A DNA stretch of 64,000 nt from contig NZ_BCZS01000020.1 of NCBI RefSeq assembly GCF_001598855.1, positions 1 through 64,000 of the forward strand, in the 5' to 3' direction. The notes below the pieces were generated by a model. That model saw only the letters and a program-made list of their open reading frames with translations. It had not been told where the DNA came from and ran no database searches. This document shows, in pieces, positions 7,301 to 16,831 of this stretch. The position numbers and the translations under genes were made by a program. The DNA is from Pluralibacter gergoviae ATCC 33028 = NBRC 105706 (lineage in GTDB: Bacteria > Pseudomonadota > Gammaproteobacteria > Enterobacterales > Enterobacteriaceae). Numbering within the stretch: position 1 is the first letter of the stretch; the number at the start of each line of letters is the position of its first letter.

Positions 7301-8839
7301 CTAGTGCGCGCCGCTGCCGCCTCCTCCGGCGCCGAACGGCGGTCTGGCAAACCACACCAGCGTCAGCAGCACCAGGAAGACGCCCGCCGACATCCAGAAA
7401 ATCTCGTTGGCGGAGATAATCAGCCCCTGATTGGTGATCTGCTGCGCTATCCAGCCGGAGGCCTGCTGCTGCGACATCCCCATGCCTTCAAGCTGGCTGT
7501 ACATCCGCTGCGCGTCCGGCGCATAGGGCGTCACCGACTCCGTCAGATGCACGTGATGCATCGCCTCGCGGTTGGTCCACATGGTGGTCGTTATCGACGT
7601 ACCGATAGAACCTGCCAGCGTACGGGTGAAGTTCGACAGGCTCGACGCCGCCGCCAGCCGCTCCGGCGGCAGGCCGGAGAGGGTAATGGTGGTCAGCGGC
7701 ATAAAGAAGCAGGCCACCGCGAAGCCCTGGATAAACTGCGGCCACGCCGAGGCGCCGAAGTCCATGCCCGGCTCAAAGGTGTAGGCGCGCCAGTAGAAGC
7801 AGACCGCGTACATGATAAAGCTGAAGGTCACCAGCCGGCGCATGTCCAGCTTGTGGGCAAAGCGGCCAATGATCGGCGATAGCAGTACCGGGATCACGCC
7901 CACCGGCGCCGAGGCAAGCCCGGCCCAGGTCGCCGTATAGCCGTACACCTCCTGCAACAGCTGCGGCAGCAGCACGATAGCGCCGAAATAGAGCATATAG
8001 GCGAGGCTGATGCACAGGCAGCCGATGGTGAAGTTGCGCGACTTAAACAGCGACAGATCGACAATCGGGTGCTCGTCGGTCAACTCCCAGACGATGAGGA
8101 AGCTCAGGGCCACCACCGCCACGATGGTGAGAACGATAATCTCCGTCGAGTTGAACCAGTCCAGCTCCTTGCCGCGGTCGAGCATCACCTGCAGACAGCC
8201 GATGCCCACCACCAGCAGCCCCAGCCCCACGGCGTCAATGCGCCGCTGCTCGGTGCGGGTTTCCCGCCCGCGCAGGGTTTGCAGGGCGAGCAGGACGACC
8301 ACTGCGCCGATAGGCACGTTGATAAAGAAGATCCAGCCCCAGTGGTAGTTATCGCTGATGTAGCCGCCGAGGATCGGCCCGCAGATAGGGGCCACGATCA
8401 CCGTCATCGACCACAGCGCCAGCGCCACCGAGCGCTTGGCGGGCGGATAGTTGCTCAGCAGCAGGCTCTGGGAGAGCGGGATCAGCGGCCCGGCGACAAT
8501 ACCCTGAATGACGCGAAAGAAGATAAGCATCGTCAGGCTGCTGGAGACCCCGCAGGCCCAGGAGGCGATGGCAAAGGCCACCGTCGACCACAGAAACAGC
8601 TTCACCTCGCCGACGCGCTTGGCCAGCCAGCCGGTAATGGGGATCGAGATGGCGTTCGCCACCCCGAACGAGGTAATAACCCAGGTGCCCTGGCTCAGGG
8701 AGGAGCCGAGGTTACCGGCGATAGTCGGGATCGCCACGTTGGCGATCGTCGAGTCCAGCACCTGCATGAACGTCGCCAGCGACAGCGCAATGGTCATGAT
8801 GACCAACTGCGCCCCCTCCAGCGGTTTTTGCTGTTGCAT
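7301..8839 (-). CDS. emrB: Multidrug efflux MFS transporter subunit EmrB
   Basis: This 512-aa DHA2-family (14-TMS) proton antiporter is near-identical in pattern to E. coli EmrB from 'MQQQKPLEGAQLVIMTIA' to the glycine-rich end 'FGAGGGGSGAH'. With EmrA and TolC it exports hydrophobic uncouplers and drugs such as CCCP, nalidixic acid and thiolactomycin. MFS motif C appears as 'APICGPILGGYI'. The ATG at 8839 is chosen over an in-frame GTG at 8848 because GAGG lies about 8 nt before it and it matches the E. coli start. It is separated from emrA by 15 nt and belongs to the emrRAB operon. Confidence 0.97.
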   Translation of the reverse strand: MQQQKPLEGAQLVIMTIALSLATFMQVLDSTIANVAIPTIAGNLGSSLSQGTWVITSFGVANAISIPITGWLAKRVGEVKLFLWSTVAFAIASWACGVSSSLTMLIFFRVIQGIVAGPLIPLSQSLLLSNYPPAKRSVALALWSMTVIVAPICGPILGGYISDNYHWGWIFFINVPIGAVVVLLALQTLRGRETRTEQRRIDAVGLGLLVVGIGCLQVMLDRGKELDWFNSTEIIVLTIVAVVALSFLIVWELTDEHPIVDLSLFKSRNFTIGCLCISLAYMLYFGAIVLLPQLLQEVYGYTATWAGLASAPVGVIPVLLSPIIGRFAHKLDMRRLVTFSFIMYAVCFYWRAYTFEPGMDFGASAWPQFIQGFAVACFFMPLTTITLSGLPPERLAAASSLSNFTRTLAGSIGTSITTTMWTNREAMHHVHLTESVTPYAPDAQRMYSQLEGMGMSQQQASGWIAQQITNQGLIISANEIFWMSAGVFLVLLTLVWFARPPFGAGGGGSGAH

Positions 8840-8854
8840 TGCGTTCACCTCGGG

Positions 8855-10027
8855 TTAGCCGGCGTTGGCCTTCACGATACCGTCGATCAGCGCGTTAACC
8901 GGGCCGAGGCTGATTTCGCGGGCGTTACTTTCATAGGCCGGGGTGCTGCGCACCTGCGTCGCCAGCATTTTACCGTCGCGCTGGCTGGTATTGACCTTCA
9001 CCAGCGTTGACAGACCAATGCGCAGCGGATGCTTCGCCAGCTGCTGCTCGTCAAGCTCGACGCGTACGGGCAGGCGCTGAACCACCTTGATCCAGTTGCC
9101 GGTGGCGTTCTGGGCGGGCAGCAGCGAGAAGGCGCTGCCGGTGCCCATATCGAGACCGACCACTTTGCCTTTGTACTCCACGTCGTCGCCGTAGATATCG
9201 CTGATTACCGTCACCGGCTGGCCGATGCGCATATGCGCCAGCTGGGTCTCTTTAAAGTTGGCGTCGACCCACAGACGGGTGGCCGGCACCACCGCCATCA
9301 GCGGCGTGGTCGGGCTGATCTGGGCGCCCGGCTGCACCGAGCGGCGCGAGACGTAGCCGGTCATCGGGCTGACGATTTTCGTCCTCTGCAGGGCAAGCCA
9401 GGCGTCGCGCACCTGCGTTGCCGCCTGCTGCACCGCAGGCTGGTCTTCAAGTCGGGTATTGAGGATCATCGCCTGGTTGGCGTTGTACTGCTGAACGGCG
9501 ACATCGAGCTGGGCCTGGGCGCTGGCAACCGCATCGCGGGCGTGCTGCAGCTCCTCGCGGCCAATCAGATTGGCGGTGCCGAGGGGAATGCGGCGCTGAA
9601 GATCGGTTTCAGCCTGCGCCAGATCCGTTTTTCTCAGCTCGATATTCGCCTGCAGCTGCTTGCTGTTGATCATCAGCTGCCGGGTCTGGCGCACGCTGGA
9701 GGCCAGCGCCGTCTGCGCTTTTTCAAATGCCTGCTGGGCGTCGGTAGGATCGAGAGTGACCAGCACGTCGCCCTTTTTCACAAAGTCGGTGTTTTCCGCC
9801 CACACTTTGGTGACGCTACCGGAGACCTGCGCCATGATCTGCACCTGATTCCCCGCCACGTAGGCATCGTCCGTCTCTTCGTAATGACGAAGCACTAAAA
9901 ACCAGTAGATACCGTAAGCCACTGCAATTAAAACAAAGAGTAGGGTCAGCAGGAGAAGAAGGCCCTTGCGCTTGCCTTTCTTCTTCGCCGGTTGCTGCGG
10001 GGGTTGAATCTCCGCATTAGCGCTCAT
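8855..10027 (-). CDS. emrA: Membrane fusion protein EmrA
   Basis: This 390-aa periplasmic adaptor has a short cytoplasmic N-terminus rich in Lys, one transmembrane helix (about residues 24-46), a biotinyl-lipoyl-like domain ('AQVSGSVTKVW'), a long coiled-coil hairpin (about 95-205) and a beta-barrel domain. It links EmrB to TolC. Length and sequence match E. coli EmrA. The ATG at 10027 is used ('MSANAEIQPPQQ'); an upstream in-frame start would add only four residues. It follows emrR after a 130-bp gap containing a strong hairpin. Confidence 0.97.
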   Translation of the reverse strand: MSANAEIQPPQQPAKKKGKRKGLLLLLTLLFVLIAVAYGIYWFLVLRHYEETDDAYVAGNQVQIMAQVSGSVTKVWAENTDFVKKGDVLVTLDPTDAQQAFEKAQTALASSVRQTRQLMINSKQLQANIELRKTDLAQAETDLQRRIPLGTANLIGREELQHARDAVASAQAQLDVAVQQYNANQAMILNTRLEDQPAVQQAATQVRDAWLALQRTKIVSPMTGYVSRRSVQPGAQISPTTPLMAVVPATRLWVDANFKETQLAHMRIGQPVTVISDIYGDDVEYKGKVVGLDMGTGSAFSLLPAQNATGNWIKVVQRLPVRVELDEQQLAKHPLRIGLSTLVKVNTSQRDGKMLATQVRSTPAYESNAREISLGPVNALIDGIVKANAG

Positions 10028-10082
10028 GTTGTTCTCCACTTTCTTATTATTTCACATCGGCTTCGCCGAGCTGTTTTCGTCA

Positions 10083-10116
10083 GACAGGCCAGCAGTTTTG
10101 CGACTGCTGGCCTGTC
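10083..10116 (-). other. Perfect hairpin in the emrR-emrA intercistronic region
   Basis: The 14-bp inverted repeat gacaggccagcagt / actgctggcctgtc encloses a 6-nt loop. It lies between the emrR stop and the emrA start inside the operon. On the minus strand (direction of transcription) no U tract follows, so it is more likely an mRNA stability or processing element than a full terminator. On the plus strand a T-rich run does follow, but no plus-strand gene ends here. Confidence 0.7.
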
Positions 10117-10157
10117 AGGTTTCTTATTTTTTTCTAACGAGTGAAAGCGTTACGTGC

Positions 10158-10610
10158 TTAGCTGAGAGCGTCCATTACCACGCCCTCTTCTTCCATCTGG
10201 TCGAGGCGAAGCAGCAATTTGCGGGTAATCTGTTCGAGCTGCTCTTTTTCACTGCTGCTCAGGGAGGACCAGAGTTCATGCAGGCAGCTGTGCTGCGGCG
10301 GCAGAACCTCTTCGAGGAACTGCTGGCCCTTTTCCGTAAGCTGCAGGTGCAGGCAGCGGCGATCGTTGTCGCTTTCGCGGCGCTCGATCCAGCCGCGCTT
10401 CTCCAGCTCATCGGCAATACGGGTGGCATTGGTGCGGGAGGAACCCAGGGCACAGCTTAGCTCAGAGGGCTGAATGCTGCGGTTTTCCAGCAGCTTGCCC
10501 TGCATGTGCATGCACAGGCGGGTGAGCAGAATTTCCTGATAAGGGAAGTCTTCCTGGCGGCTGGCGCGGAATTTAAGCATTTGTTCAATGGGTGTAAATG
10601 AACTGTCCAT
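10158..10610 (-). CDS. emrR: MarR-family repressor EmrR with a 26-residue internal deletion
   Basis: E. coli EmrR (MprA) has 176 residues. This reading frame has 150 from the matching start '[18 protein letters not shown]'. N- and C-terminal parts align closely, but the frame runs '...KLLENR' straight into '[12 protein letters not shown]' (junction at 10478/10479). The segment that in E. coli begins NKMLKAQG and ends LESQENH is missing. It forms the helix in front of the recognition winged helix, part of the effector pocket and fold core. The reading frame is kept, so this is a 78-bp in-frame loss. EmrR represses emrRAB and responds to uncouplers. The shortened protein is unlikely to fold as a working repressor, which would leave efflux derepressed (inference). 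Confidence 0.9.
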   Translation of the reverse strand: MDSSFTPIEQMLKFRASRQEDFPYQEILLTRLCMHMQGKLLENRSIQPSELSCALGSSRTNATRIADELEKRGWIERRESDNDRRCLHLQLTEKGQQFLEEVLPPQHSCLHELWSSLSSSEKEQLEQITRKLLLRLDQMEEEGVVMDALS

Positions 10611-10702
10611 TTGGCATAACCTCATTAATTTCAGTCGATATAGTAACTACGGTTACAAATAAAGTAAATGAATTAATATGAGGTTATGCATTTCAGGAAT
10701 GG

Positions 10703-11887
10703 CTAGGTCATATCGTCCTGCCGGTGGTAGCCGCGCCACCACACCAGCAGGTTGAGTACGGCAATGGTGCCGCCCGTCAGGCAGACGCCCGCCCATCCCG
10801 CACGTTGCCATGCCCACGCCGACAGCAGCGAGCCCACGGCGCCGCCAATAAAGTAGCAGGTCATGTAGCTGGCGGTAAGGCGATTGCGGGCCTCCGGGTG
10901 GGTGCGATAAATCACCGTCTGATTGGTGATGTGCACCCCCTGAACGGTGAGGTCCAGCGCCAGAATGCCGACGATCAGCGCCAGCAGCGAGGCGTGTCCC
11001 CACCAGATAGCGATCCACGATAGCAGCAGCAGGAGCAAGGCGCCGGTGGTCGTCAGATGGGCGCGGCCTTTGTCTGCCTGAACGCCCGCCGGGCGTGCTC
11101 CGAGGGCGCCGGCGGCTCCCGCAAGGCCAAACAGGCCGATGGTACTTTCAGAAAAATGCCAGGGGGCCCCCGCCAGTAAAAAAGCCATTGAGGTCCAGAG
11201 AATGCTGAAGTTGGCAAAGGACAGGCAGCCGAGCAGCGCCCGGGTGCGCAGTACCCCGTTGGTTGCAAAGAGGGTAAATACTGAGCCGAGGATCTGCGGA
11301 TAGCTGAGCTGTGTTTCCTGTTTGCTTTTCGGAAGGCCGCGCCACAGCGCCAGAGCCATTACCGCCATCAGCGCGCTGGCGACCCAGTAAACGGTCCGCC
11401 AGCCGCCGAGGTCGGCCAGTACCCCGGCCACGGTACGCGCCAGCAGAATGCCCAGCAGCAGGCCGCTCATGATGGTGCCCACCACGCGCCCGCGCTGCGC
11501 CGGGGCGGCGAGGGTAGCCGCCAGCGGCACGAGGATCTGGGCAACGACCGAGAACAGCCCGGTGAGGGCGGTGCCGAGCAGCATCATCGATAGCGAATGG
11601 CTGCTGGCGGTGATAAGCATCCCGCCCGCCGCCAGCAGGGTCATCACCACGGTCATCCGGCGGCGTTCGAACATATCGCCCAACGGCACCAGAAACAGCA
11701 GCCCGGCGGCATACCCGAGCTGGGCGGTGGTCACGATAAAGCCGGCCTGGCCGGGCGAGATGGCCAGGGCGCGGGCGATGGTATCGAGCAGCGGCTGGGG
11801 ATAGTAGTTGCTGGCCACCGCGAGGCCGGTGGCGACGGACATCAGGGCGATAAGCGTCGGGCTAAGCCCGTGGGCAGTTTTTTTCAT
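10703..11887 (-). CDS. ygaY: MFS exporter, YgaY-type
   Basis: This 394-aa, 12-TMS major facilitator belongs to the arabinose-efflux/YnfM-like DHA1 group, with signatures 'FLVPLGDMFERRRMTVV' (motif A-like) and 'GTIMSGLLLGILLARTVAG' (motif C-like). In E. coli K-12 a broken MFS gene, ygaY, occupies this place between the emr genes and proX; here the frame is intact. The ygaZH pair that lies beside it in E. coli is absent. The substrate is unknown. It is transcribed in the same direction as emrR, 92 nt upstream of it, and could be read as a separate unit. Confidence 0.8.
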   Translation of the reverse strand: MKKTAHGLSPTLIALMSVATGLAVASNYYPQPLLDTIARALAISPGQAGFIVTTAQLGYAAGLLFLVPLGDMFERRRMTVVMTLLAAGGMLITASSHSLSMMLLGTALTGLFSVVAQILVPLAATLAAPAQRGRVVGTIMSGLLLGILLARTVAGVLADLGGWRTVYWVASALMAVMALALWRGLPKSKQETQLSYPQILGSVFTLFATNGVLRTRALLGCLSFANFSILWTSMAFLLAGAPWHFSESTIGLFGLAGAAGALGARPAGVQADKGRAHLTTTGALLLLLLSWIAIWWGHASLLALIVGILALDLTVQGVHITNQTVIYRTHPEARNRLTASYMTCYFIGGAVGSLLSAWAWQRAGWAGVCLTGGTIAVLNLLVWWRGYHRQDDMT

Positions 11888-12021
11888 GGCGGAACGTGAG
11901 GTGTTTTTTTACAGGTGCTTAATCATAACGACGGCGGACGGAAATGAGGAAATTGTCGTGTGTCGGATAGTGCACAGGGACATCATGGTCTCCGGGCGTT
12001 TTTGGCGGGCTTCTCGCTAAC

Positions 12022-12049
12022 AAAAAGAGAGGAGCCCCCGCGGGCTCCC
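12022..12049 (-). terminator. Intrinsic terminator after proX copy 1
   Basis: On the minus strand gggagcccgcgggggctcct forms a GC-rich stem followed by a pyrimidine- and T-rich run (ctctttttg). It ends the left-hand proU operon. Confidence 0.85.
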
Positions 12050-12077
12050 TGATAAATGGCGAGGCGCTGCGAGAAAT

Positions 12078-13073
12078 TTACTTCTGCGCCGCCAGCGCTG
12101 TTTTCACCCAGCCGTCAAACACCTGCTGGTGGGCGCCGATCCAGCCGTCAACGTGCTCATTGATATCCGCTTCCGAGGCGTGCCCCGCGTGCATCATGGC
12201 GTTTTCGGCGTTGATGTCGGCCAGCGGCAGCTTCATGATGGCGAACAGCTTCGCCGCCGCCGGGTTCTTCTCCGCCCAGGCTCGGTTAGCGACAATGCGC
12301 TCGCTGTTGACCGGGAAGCCGTAGTTCTTGCCGTTGGGCAGCGTGGTGTCGATATCCTTCTGCTTGCCGGGCATCGAGGAGTAGGGCACCTCTATCCACA
12401 CCACGTCTTTGCCCGGCTTGAGGATGTCGCTGACCCAGTACGGCGTCCAGGTGAAGTAAAAGATCGGTTTTCCCTCTTTATAGCGGGCGATGGTGTCCGC
12501 CATCATCGCCGCGTAGTTGCCCTGGTTGGCGGTAACGGTATTGCTCAGCCCGTAGGCCGCAATCTGGTGGTTGATAACATCGTCGCAGCCCCAGCCCGGC
12601 GTACAGCCGACGAGGTCCGCTTTGCCGTCGCCGTTGGTATCAAACAGCTTCGCCAGCGTCGGATCCTTTAGCTGGTCGATTTTAGTGATGTGATACTTAT
12701 CGGCGGTTTTTTTATCGATCAGATAGCCCTGCGCGGCGCCGGTGACGTACTCCCCCTCGCGGTAGAAGACTTTATCGCCGCCGGCGGCGGCATACATGTC
12801 GTCATGCAGCGGCGCCCAGTTGACCGCCATAAAGGTCACGTCGCCGGCTGCGACGGAGGTATAGGCGACGTTGTAATCCACTTCGCTGGGCTTCTCCACG
12901 GTGTAGCCGAGCTTCTCAAGGGCGCGGCTGACCAGCAGCGTCTGAAAGGTCTCTTCCGAAATGTTGCTCTGCGCCGGTTTGACGGTAATGCCTTTGCCTG
13001 GCAGGTCGGCCGCAAGGGCGCTGGCCGAAAGCAGCGCGCCAAGCGCCGCGGTGAAAACTATTCTGTATCGCAT
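12078..13073 (-). CDS. proX: Glycine betaine/proline-binding periplasmic protein ProX, copy 1
   Basis: This 331-aa precursor has a Sec signal peptide (about 1-21, ending SALAAD). The mature OpuAC-type domain binds glycine betaine and proline betaine and passes them to ProVW. The cysteine pair of 'GCTPGWGC' that forms the ProX disulfide is present, as are tryptophans of the ligand cage region ('[13 protein letters not shown]', '[11 protein letters not shown]'). Its paralogue lies at 15785-16780, and most residues are shared. The start overlaps the extended C-terminus of proW copy 1 by 16 bp. A terminator follows. Confidence 0.96.
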   Translation of the reverse strand: MRYRIVFTAALGALLSASALAADLPGKGITVKPAQSNISEETFQTLLVSRALEKLGYTVEKPSEVDYNVAYTSVAAGDVTFMAVNWAPLHDDMYAAAGGDKVFYREGEYVTGAAQGYLIDKKTADKYHITKIDQLKDPTLAKLFDTNGDGKADLVGCTPGWGCDDVINHQIAAYGLSNTVTANQGNYAAMMADTIARYKEGKPIFYFTWTPYWVSDILKPGKDVVWIEVPYSSMPGKQKDIDTTLPNGKNYGFPVNSERIVANRAWAEKNPAAAKLFAIMKLPLADINAENAMMHAGHASEADINEHVDGWIGAHQQVFDGWVKTALAAQK

Positions 13074-14170
13074 CGGGGTTCCTTCATGCTGGTCAGGAGA
13101 GGGCGGGCGCGGCTGCCCCGCACGGTAAACAGTCGAACGAGGAGTCCTGCGGGGCCGGTGGCGTACCAGCGGCGGCTGCCGCGGCTGCGGGCGTCGCGGC
13201 CGACGGCCTGGGTCAGGCGGTCGAGCATAATGGCCAGAATGACGATCCCGACGCCGCCGACCGAGGCCAGGCCCATGTCGAGGCGGCCGATGCCGCGCAG
13301 CACCATCTGGCCGAGGCCGCCGACGGCGATCATCGAGGCAATGACCACCATCGACAGGGCCAGCATCAGGGTCTGGTTGACGCCGGCCATGATGGTCGGC
13401 ATCGCCAGCGGCAGCTGCACCTTGAACAGCATCTGGCGCGGGCTGGCGCCGAAGGAGCGCGACGCCTCAATCAGGTCTTCAGGCACCTGATTAATGCCGA
13501 GAATGGTCAGGCGCACGATGGGCGGCAGGGCGAAGATAATGGTCACCACCACGCCGGGCACGTTGCCGATGCCGAACAGCATCACGATGGGCACCAGGTA
13601 GACAAACGCCGGGGTGGTCTGCATGGCGTCGAGCAGCGGCCGGATAATCTTTGCCGCCCGCGGGCTGCGCGCCAGCCAGATGCCGAGCGGCAGGCCGATG
13701 GCCACGCAGAACAGCATCGAGGTGAGTACCAGCGCCAGGGTCACCATCGCCTGGGACCAGGCGCCGATAGCGCCAATCGCGATCAGCGAAATTACGGCCG
13801 CAATGCCCATGCCCGCGCCGCCAAGCTGCCAGGCGATGAGGCCAAAGACGGCGAGCGCGACGGGGACGGGCATGCCCGTCAGCAGGTTCTGAAAGGCGCT
13901 GAGAATGTAGTCGACGGGCACGCGGATGCCCTGGAATACGGGGCGAAAGTGGGTGACTATCCAGTCGATCCCCTCCGTCACCCACCTGTCGAGCGGGATC
14001 AGCGTCTTGTGGAACGGATCCATGATATTGAAGTGTTCCGGCTCGGGAGGCGGGGCGCTGTTGAGCCAGCTGCTGCCGTCGGCGGGTGCCGGCGCGGAGG
14101 TGCCCCAGGCATCGGCGGACTGCGGGGCGGAACTGCTATCGGTTGTCCACGGAGTAGCGTTATCGGCCAT
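13058..14170 (-). CDS. proW: Glycine betaine/proline ABC permease ProW, copy 1 (extended C-terminus)
   Basis: This 370-aa permease has a hydrophilic N-terminal tail and a binding-protein-dependent transport fold with an EAA-like loop ('[20 protein letters not shown]'). It is nearly identical to copy 2 over the membrane core. Copy 2 and E. coli ProW end shortly after '[11 protein letters not shown]', at TRPFIK. This copy reads on for about 20 residues and stops inside proX, overlapping it by 16 bp. That should couple translation of proW and proX. The extension is probably the result of small changes at the old stop region, not a new domain. Confidence 0.95.
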   Translation of the reverse strand: MADNATPWTTDSSSAPQSADAWGTSAPAPADGSSWLNSAPPPEPEHFNIMDPFHKTLIPLDRWVTEGIDWIVTHFRPVFQGIRVPVDYILSAFQNLLTGMPVPVALAVFGLIAWQLGGAGMGIAAVISLIAIGAIGAWSQAMVTLALVLTSMLFCVAIGLPLGIWLARSPRAAKIIRPLLDAMQTTPAFVYLVPIVMLFGIGNVPGVVVTIIFALPPIVRLTILGINQVPEDLIEASRSFGASPRQMLFKVQLPLAMPTIMAGVNQTLMLALSMVVIASMIAVGGLGQMVLRGIGRLDMGLASVGGVGIVILAIMLDRLTQAVGRDARSRGSRRWYATGPAGLLVRLFTVRGSRARPLLTSMKEPRCDTE

Positions 14171-14183
14171 TGTTGATTGTCCT

Positions 14184-15368
14184 CTAGCGACCTAAAGCCT
14201 GCAAAAGCATACGTTTGGAGATAGTGCCGACATACTGCCGCCGCTCGTCGATGACCGGCACCGCGCAGGGCGCCTGTCCGACGTGCGAAATAAGTTCGCT
14301 GAGGGCGGTTTGCGCATCGACGGCCCTCGGTTCGCTAAGCAGCGCGGCGCTGATGTCCTGCCCGGCGGCGAGGGCGGCTTTCAGGGAGTCAATGGAGACG
14401 GTGCCGACAAACTGATTGCCGCGTTCAATAACGTAGCCGTAGTCCCTGTCCGCATCCTGGAGCAGCTTCAGCGCCGAGCGCGGGCCGAGGCCGGGCGTCC
14501 GGCGTATAATGCGCGCGGGCTGGCGGCGGGCAATATCCTTCGCGCTGAACACCTGGCTGATGTCGACGCCGCGGAAAAAGGTGCGCACGTAGTCGTTGGC
14601 GGGATTATTAAGAATGTCGTCCGGCGTGCCGACCTGGACGACTTCGCCGTTTTGCATAATGGCGATCCGGTCGCCGATGCGCATCGCTTCATCAAGATCG
14701 TGAGAAATAAAAACAATGGTGCGCTGATGCCGCGCCTGTAATTTCACCAGCTCATCCTGCATCTCACAGCGAATTAACGGATCGAGGGCCGAAAAGGCCT
14801 CATCCATAAGTAATATATCTGGATTAATCGCCAGCGCCCTTGCCAGGCCGACGCGCTGCCGCATCCCGCCGGATAATTCATCCGGCCAGGCGTGGGCGTA
14901 ATTTTCAAGACCTACCTGTCGCAACGCATCCAGCGCCTTATTCTGTCGCTCTTTCAGCGGGATCCCGGCGAGCTCCATGCCGAATGCCGTATTATCCAGT
15001 ACACTCATGTGCGGCATTAAGGCAAATGACTGGAAGACCATCGCGATCTTTTTTCTGCGCACCTCGCGCAGTTCATCCTCGGATATTTGGGATATATCGA
15101 CGCCGTCAATCAACACCTGCCCGCGGGTGGGCTCAATCAGGCGGTTGAAAAGCCGCACCATAGTGGACTTACCGGAGCCGGAGAGCCCCATGATGACAAA
15201 GATCTCGCCCTCATTAATGGCCAGGCTGGCGTCTTTGACGCCGAGCGATAGCCCCGTTCGCTCGAGGATTTTTTCTTTCGAGAAACCTTGTTCAATATAT
15301 TTAAAGGCGCGCTGAGGATGCTCGCCAAATACCTTATAAAGGTTTTTGACCTCTAGTTTAATTGCCAT
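14184..15368 (-). CDS. proV: Glycine betaine/proline ABC ATPase ProV, copy 1
   Basis: This 394-aa ABC ATPase of the OpuAA type has Walker A 'GLSGSGKST' (about 61-69), signature '[16 protein letters not shown]' and Walker B '[14 protein letters not shown]'. Two C-terminal CBS domains (about 280-390) sense ionic strength in this family. Compared with copy 2 and E. coli ProV it is more divergent ('[12 protein letters not shown]', 'IPLKERQNK') and lacks the last residues, ending at LLQALGR. It is the first gene of the left-hand proU operon. The P2-equivalent promoter lies about 70 bp upstream. Confidence 0.96.
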   Translation of the reverse strand: MAIKLEVKNLYKVFGEHPQRAFKYIEQGFSKEKILERTGLSLGVKDASLAINEGEIFVIMGLSGSGKSTMVRLFNRLIEPTRGQVLIDGVDISQISEDELREVRRKKIAMVFQSFALMPHMSVLDNTAFGMELAGIPLKERQNKALDALRQVGLENYAHAWPDELSGGMRQRVGLARALAINPDILLMDEAFSALDPLIRCEMQDELVKLQARHQRTIVFISHDLDEAMRIGDRIAIMQNGEVVQVGTPDDILNNPANDYVRTFFRGVDISQVFSAKDIARRQPARIIRRTPGLGPRSALKLLQDADRDYGYVIERGNQFVGTVSIDSLKAALAAGQDISAALLSEPRAVDAQTALSELISHVGQAPCAVPVIDERRQYVGTISKRMLLQALGR

Positions 15369-15435
15369 TAGATGACATCGCCCTGTTATTTTATATTGTC
15401 GGAGTTGTGCCCAATTTAAATAATTGGCTAGAAAT

Positions 15436-15463
15436 ACACTAGCATATTCAAAAGCGGAAGAAA
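15436..15463 (-). promoter_or_regulatory. P2-like promoter of proU copy 1 (degenerate -35)
   Basis: Aligning this leader with the one in front of proV copy 2 places TAGTGT (15436-15441) at the -10 and TTTCTT (15458-15463) at the -35, 16 nt apart. The conserved copy has TAGGGT and TTGCCT. The surrounding 15369-15728 gap is AT-rich, as expected for an H-NS/StpA-silenced proU leader. It otherwise holds only the terminator of proX copy 2. Confidence 0.55.
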
Positions 15464-15728
15464 CCCTCAGTTTTCTTATGTCGGGAAAGTCGTTAAGCAG
15501 AAAAAATGTCGTTTTCGCTGAAAAATTCCTTCGTCAGTGATTTAATTGCTTAATTTATATATCAAAAAAATTTCCTGGGAAATAAGCTGATCACGCTATC
15601 AATAATGTCTTTGCAGCCGGCTGGACGCAATCAGATATGTACTGGTCGTATTGGGGCGGGGTCTGAAAATATATAAAAACCTATATTTTGTGTGGCTATT
15701 TTCTTGCTGCGCTTTGGGCCGCCGTCGG

Positions 15729-15759
15729 AAAAAAGAAAGGAGCCGCGGCGGGCTCCTTT
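15729..15759 (-). terminator. Intrinsic terminator after proX copy 2
   Basis: On the minus strand the stem aaaggagcc / ggctccttt around cgccgc is followed by ctttttt. It lies about 25 nt after the proX copy 2 stop. It makes the two proU operons separate transcription units. Confidence 0.9.
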
Positions 15760-15784
15760 GCAAACTGTCGGGGCGCTAAAAGCG

Positions 15785-16780
15785 TTATTTCTGCGCCGCC
15801 AGGGCCGCTTTCACCCAGCCGTCAAACTGCTGCTGGTGGGCTTTGATCCAGCCGTCAACGTGGTTGTTGATGTCCGCTTCCGACGCGTGGCCGTCGTGCA
15901 TCATGGCGTTTTCGGCGTTGATATCGGCAATCGGCAGCTTCATCAGCGAGAACAGTTTCGCCGCCGCCGGGTTTTTCTCCGCCCAGGCTTTGTTAGCGAC
16001 GATATGCATGGTGTTGACCGGGAAGCCGTAGTTCATGCCGTTAGGCAGTTTGGTGTCGATATCCTTCTGCTTGCCCGGCAGCGAGGAGAACGGCACCTGC
16101 AGCCAGACCACGTCTTTGCCCGGCTTCAGCACGTCGCTCACCCAGTAGGGCGTCCAGGTATAGTAGAGCACCGGCTTGCCCTCTTTATAGCGGGTGATGG
16201 TATCGGCCATCATCGCCGCGTAGTTGCCCTGGTTATGGACCACGGTTTTGCTCAGGCCGTAGGCGTCAATCTGGTGATTGATGACCGCCTCGCAGCCCCA
16301 GCCCGGCGTACAGCCGGTCAGATCGGCTTTACCGTCGCCATTGGTGTCAAACAGCTTCGCAATCTTCGGATCTTTCAGCTGGTCGATTTTGGTGATGTGG
16401 TACTTTTCGGCGGTTTTCTTGTCAATCAGATAGCCCTGGGCGGCGCCGGAAACGTAGGTGCCCTCGCGGTAAAACTTGTTATCACCGCCGGCGGCGGCAT
16501 ACATATCGTCGTGCAGCGGCTGCCAGTTGGTGGCGATAAAGGTCGCGTCGCCGGAGGCGATAGAGGTGTAGGCGACGTTGTAGTCAACTTCGCTCGGCTT
16601 CTCGACGGTGTAGCCGAGCTTCTCAAGAGCGCGGCTGACCAGCCGCGTCTGGAAGGTCTCTTCCGAAATGGTGCTCTGGGCAGGCTTGACGGTGATGCCC
16701 TTGCCGGGCAGATCGGCCGCGAAAGCGCTGGTGGAGACAAGGGTCGCAAACGCTGTGGCAAAAAGTACGCTATGTCGCAT
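15785..16780 (-). CDS. proX: Glycine betaine/proline-binding periplasmic protein ProX, copy 2
   Basis: This 331-aa precursor has a signal peptide ending around '[10 protein letters not shown]'. The ATG at 16780 ('[11 protein letters not shown]') is preceded by an AAGAAGGAAT-type ribosome binding site; an earlier in-frame start would add a non-signal-like tail. It has the disulfide motif 'GCTPGWGC' and the ligand tryptophans. Residues differing from copy 1 are scattered ('[12 protein letters not shown]' against '[12 protein letters not shown]'; 'SLPGKQKD' against 'SMPGKQKD'), so ligand preference may differ slightly. Last gene of the right-hand proU operon. Confidence 0.96.
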   Translation of the reverse strand: MRHSVLFATAFATLVSTSAFAADLPGKGITVKPAQSTISEETFQTRLVSRALEKLGYTVEKPSEVDYNVAYTSIASGDATFIATNWQPLHDDMYAAAGGDNKFYREGTYVSGAAQGYLIDKKTAEKYHITKIDQLKDPKIAKLFDTNGDGKADLTGCTPGWGCEAVINHQIDAYGLSKTVVHNQGNYAAMMADTITRYKEGKPVLYYTWTPYWVSDVLKPGKDVVWLQVPFSSLPGKQKDIDTKLPNGMNYGFPVNTMHIVANKAWAEKNPAAAKLFSLMKLPIADINAENAMMHDGHASEADINNHVDGWIKAHQQQFDGWVKAALAAQK

Positions 16781-16831
16781 CGTTATTCCTTCTTTGTGGT
16801 GGGACGCTGCGGGCCGCGAGGCCCGCAATCG

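Noticed and set aside
8069-9010. Plus-strand frame opposite emrB/emrA
   Set aside because: Low-complexity His/Gln-rich translation typical of antisense reading of a GC-rich gene.
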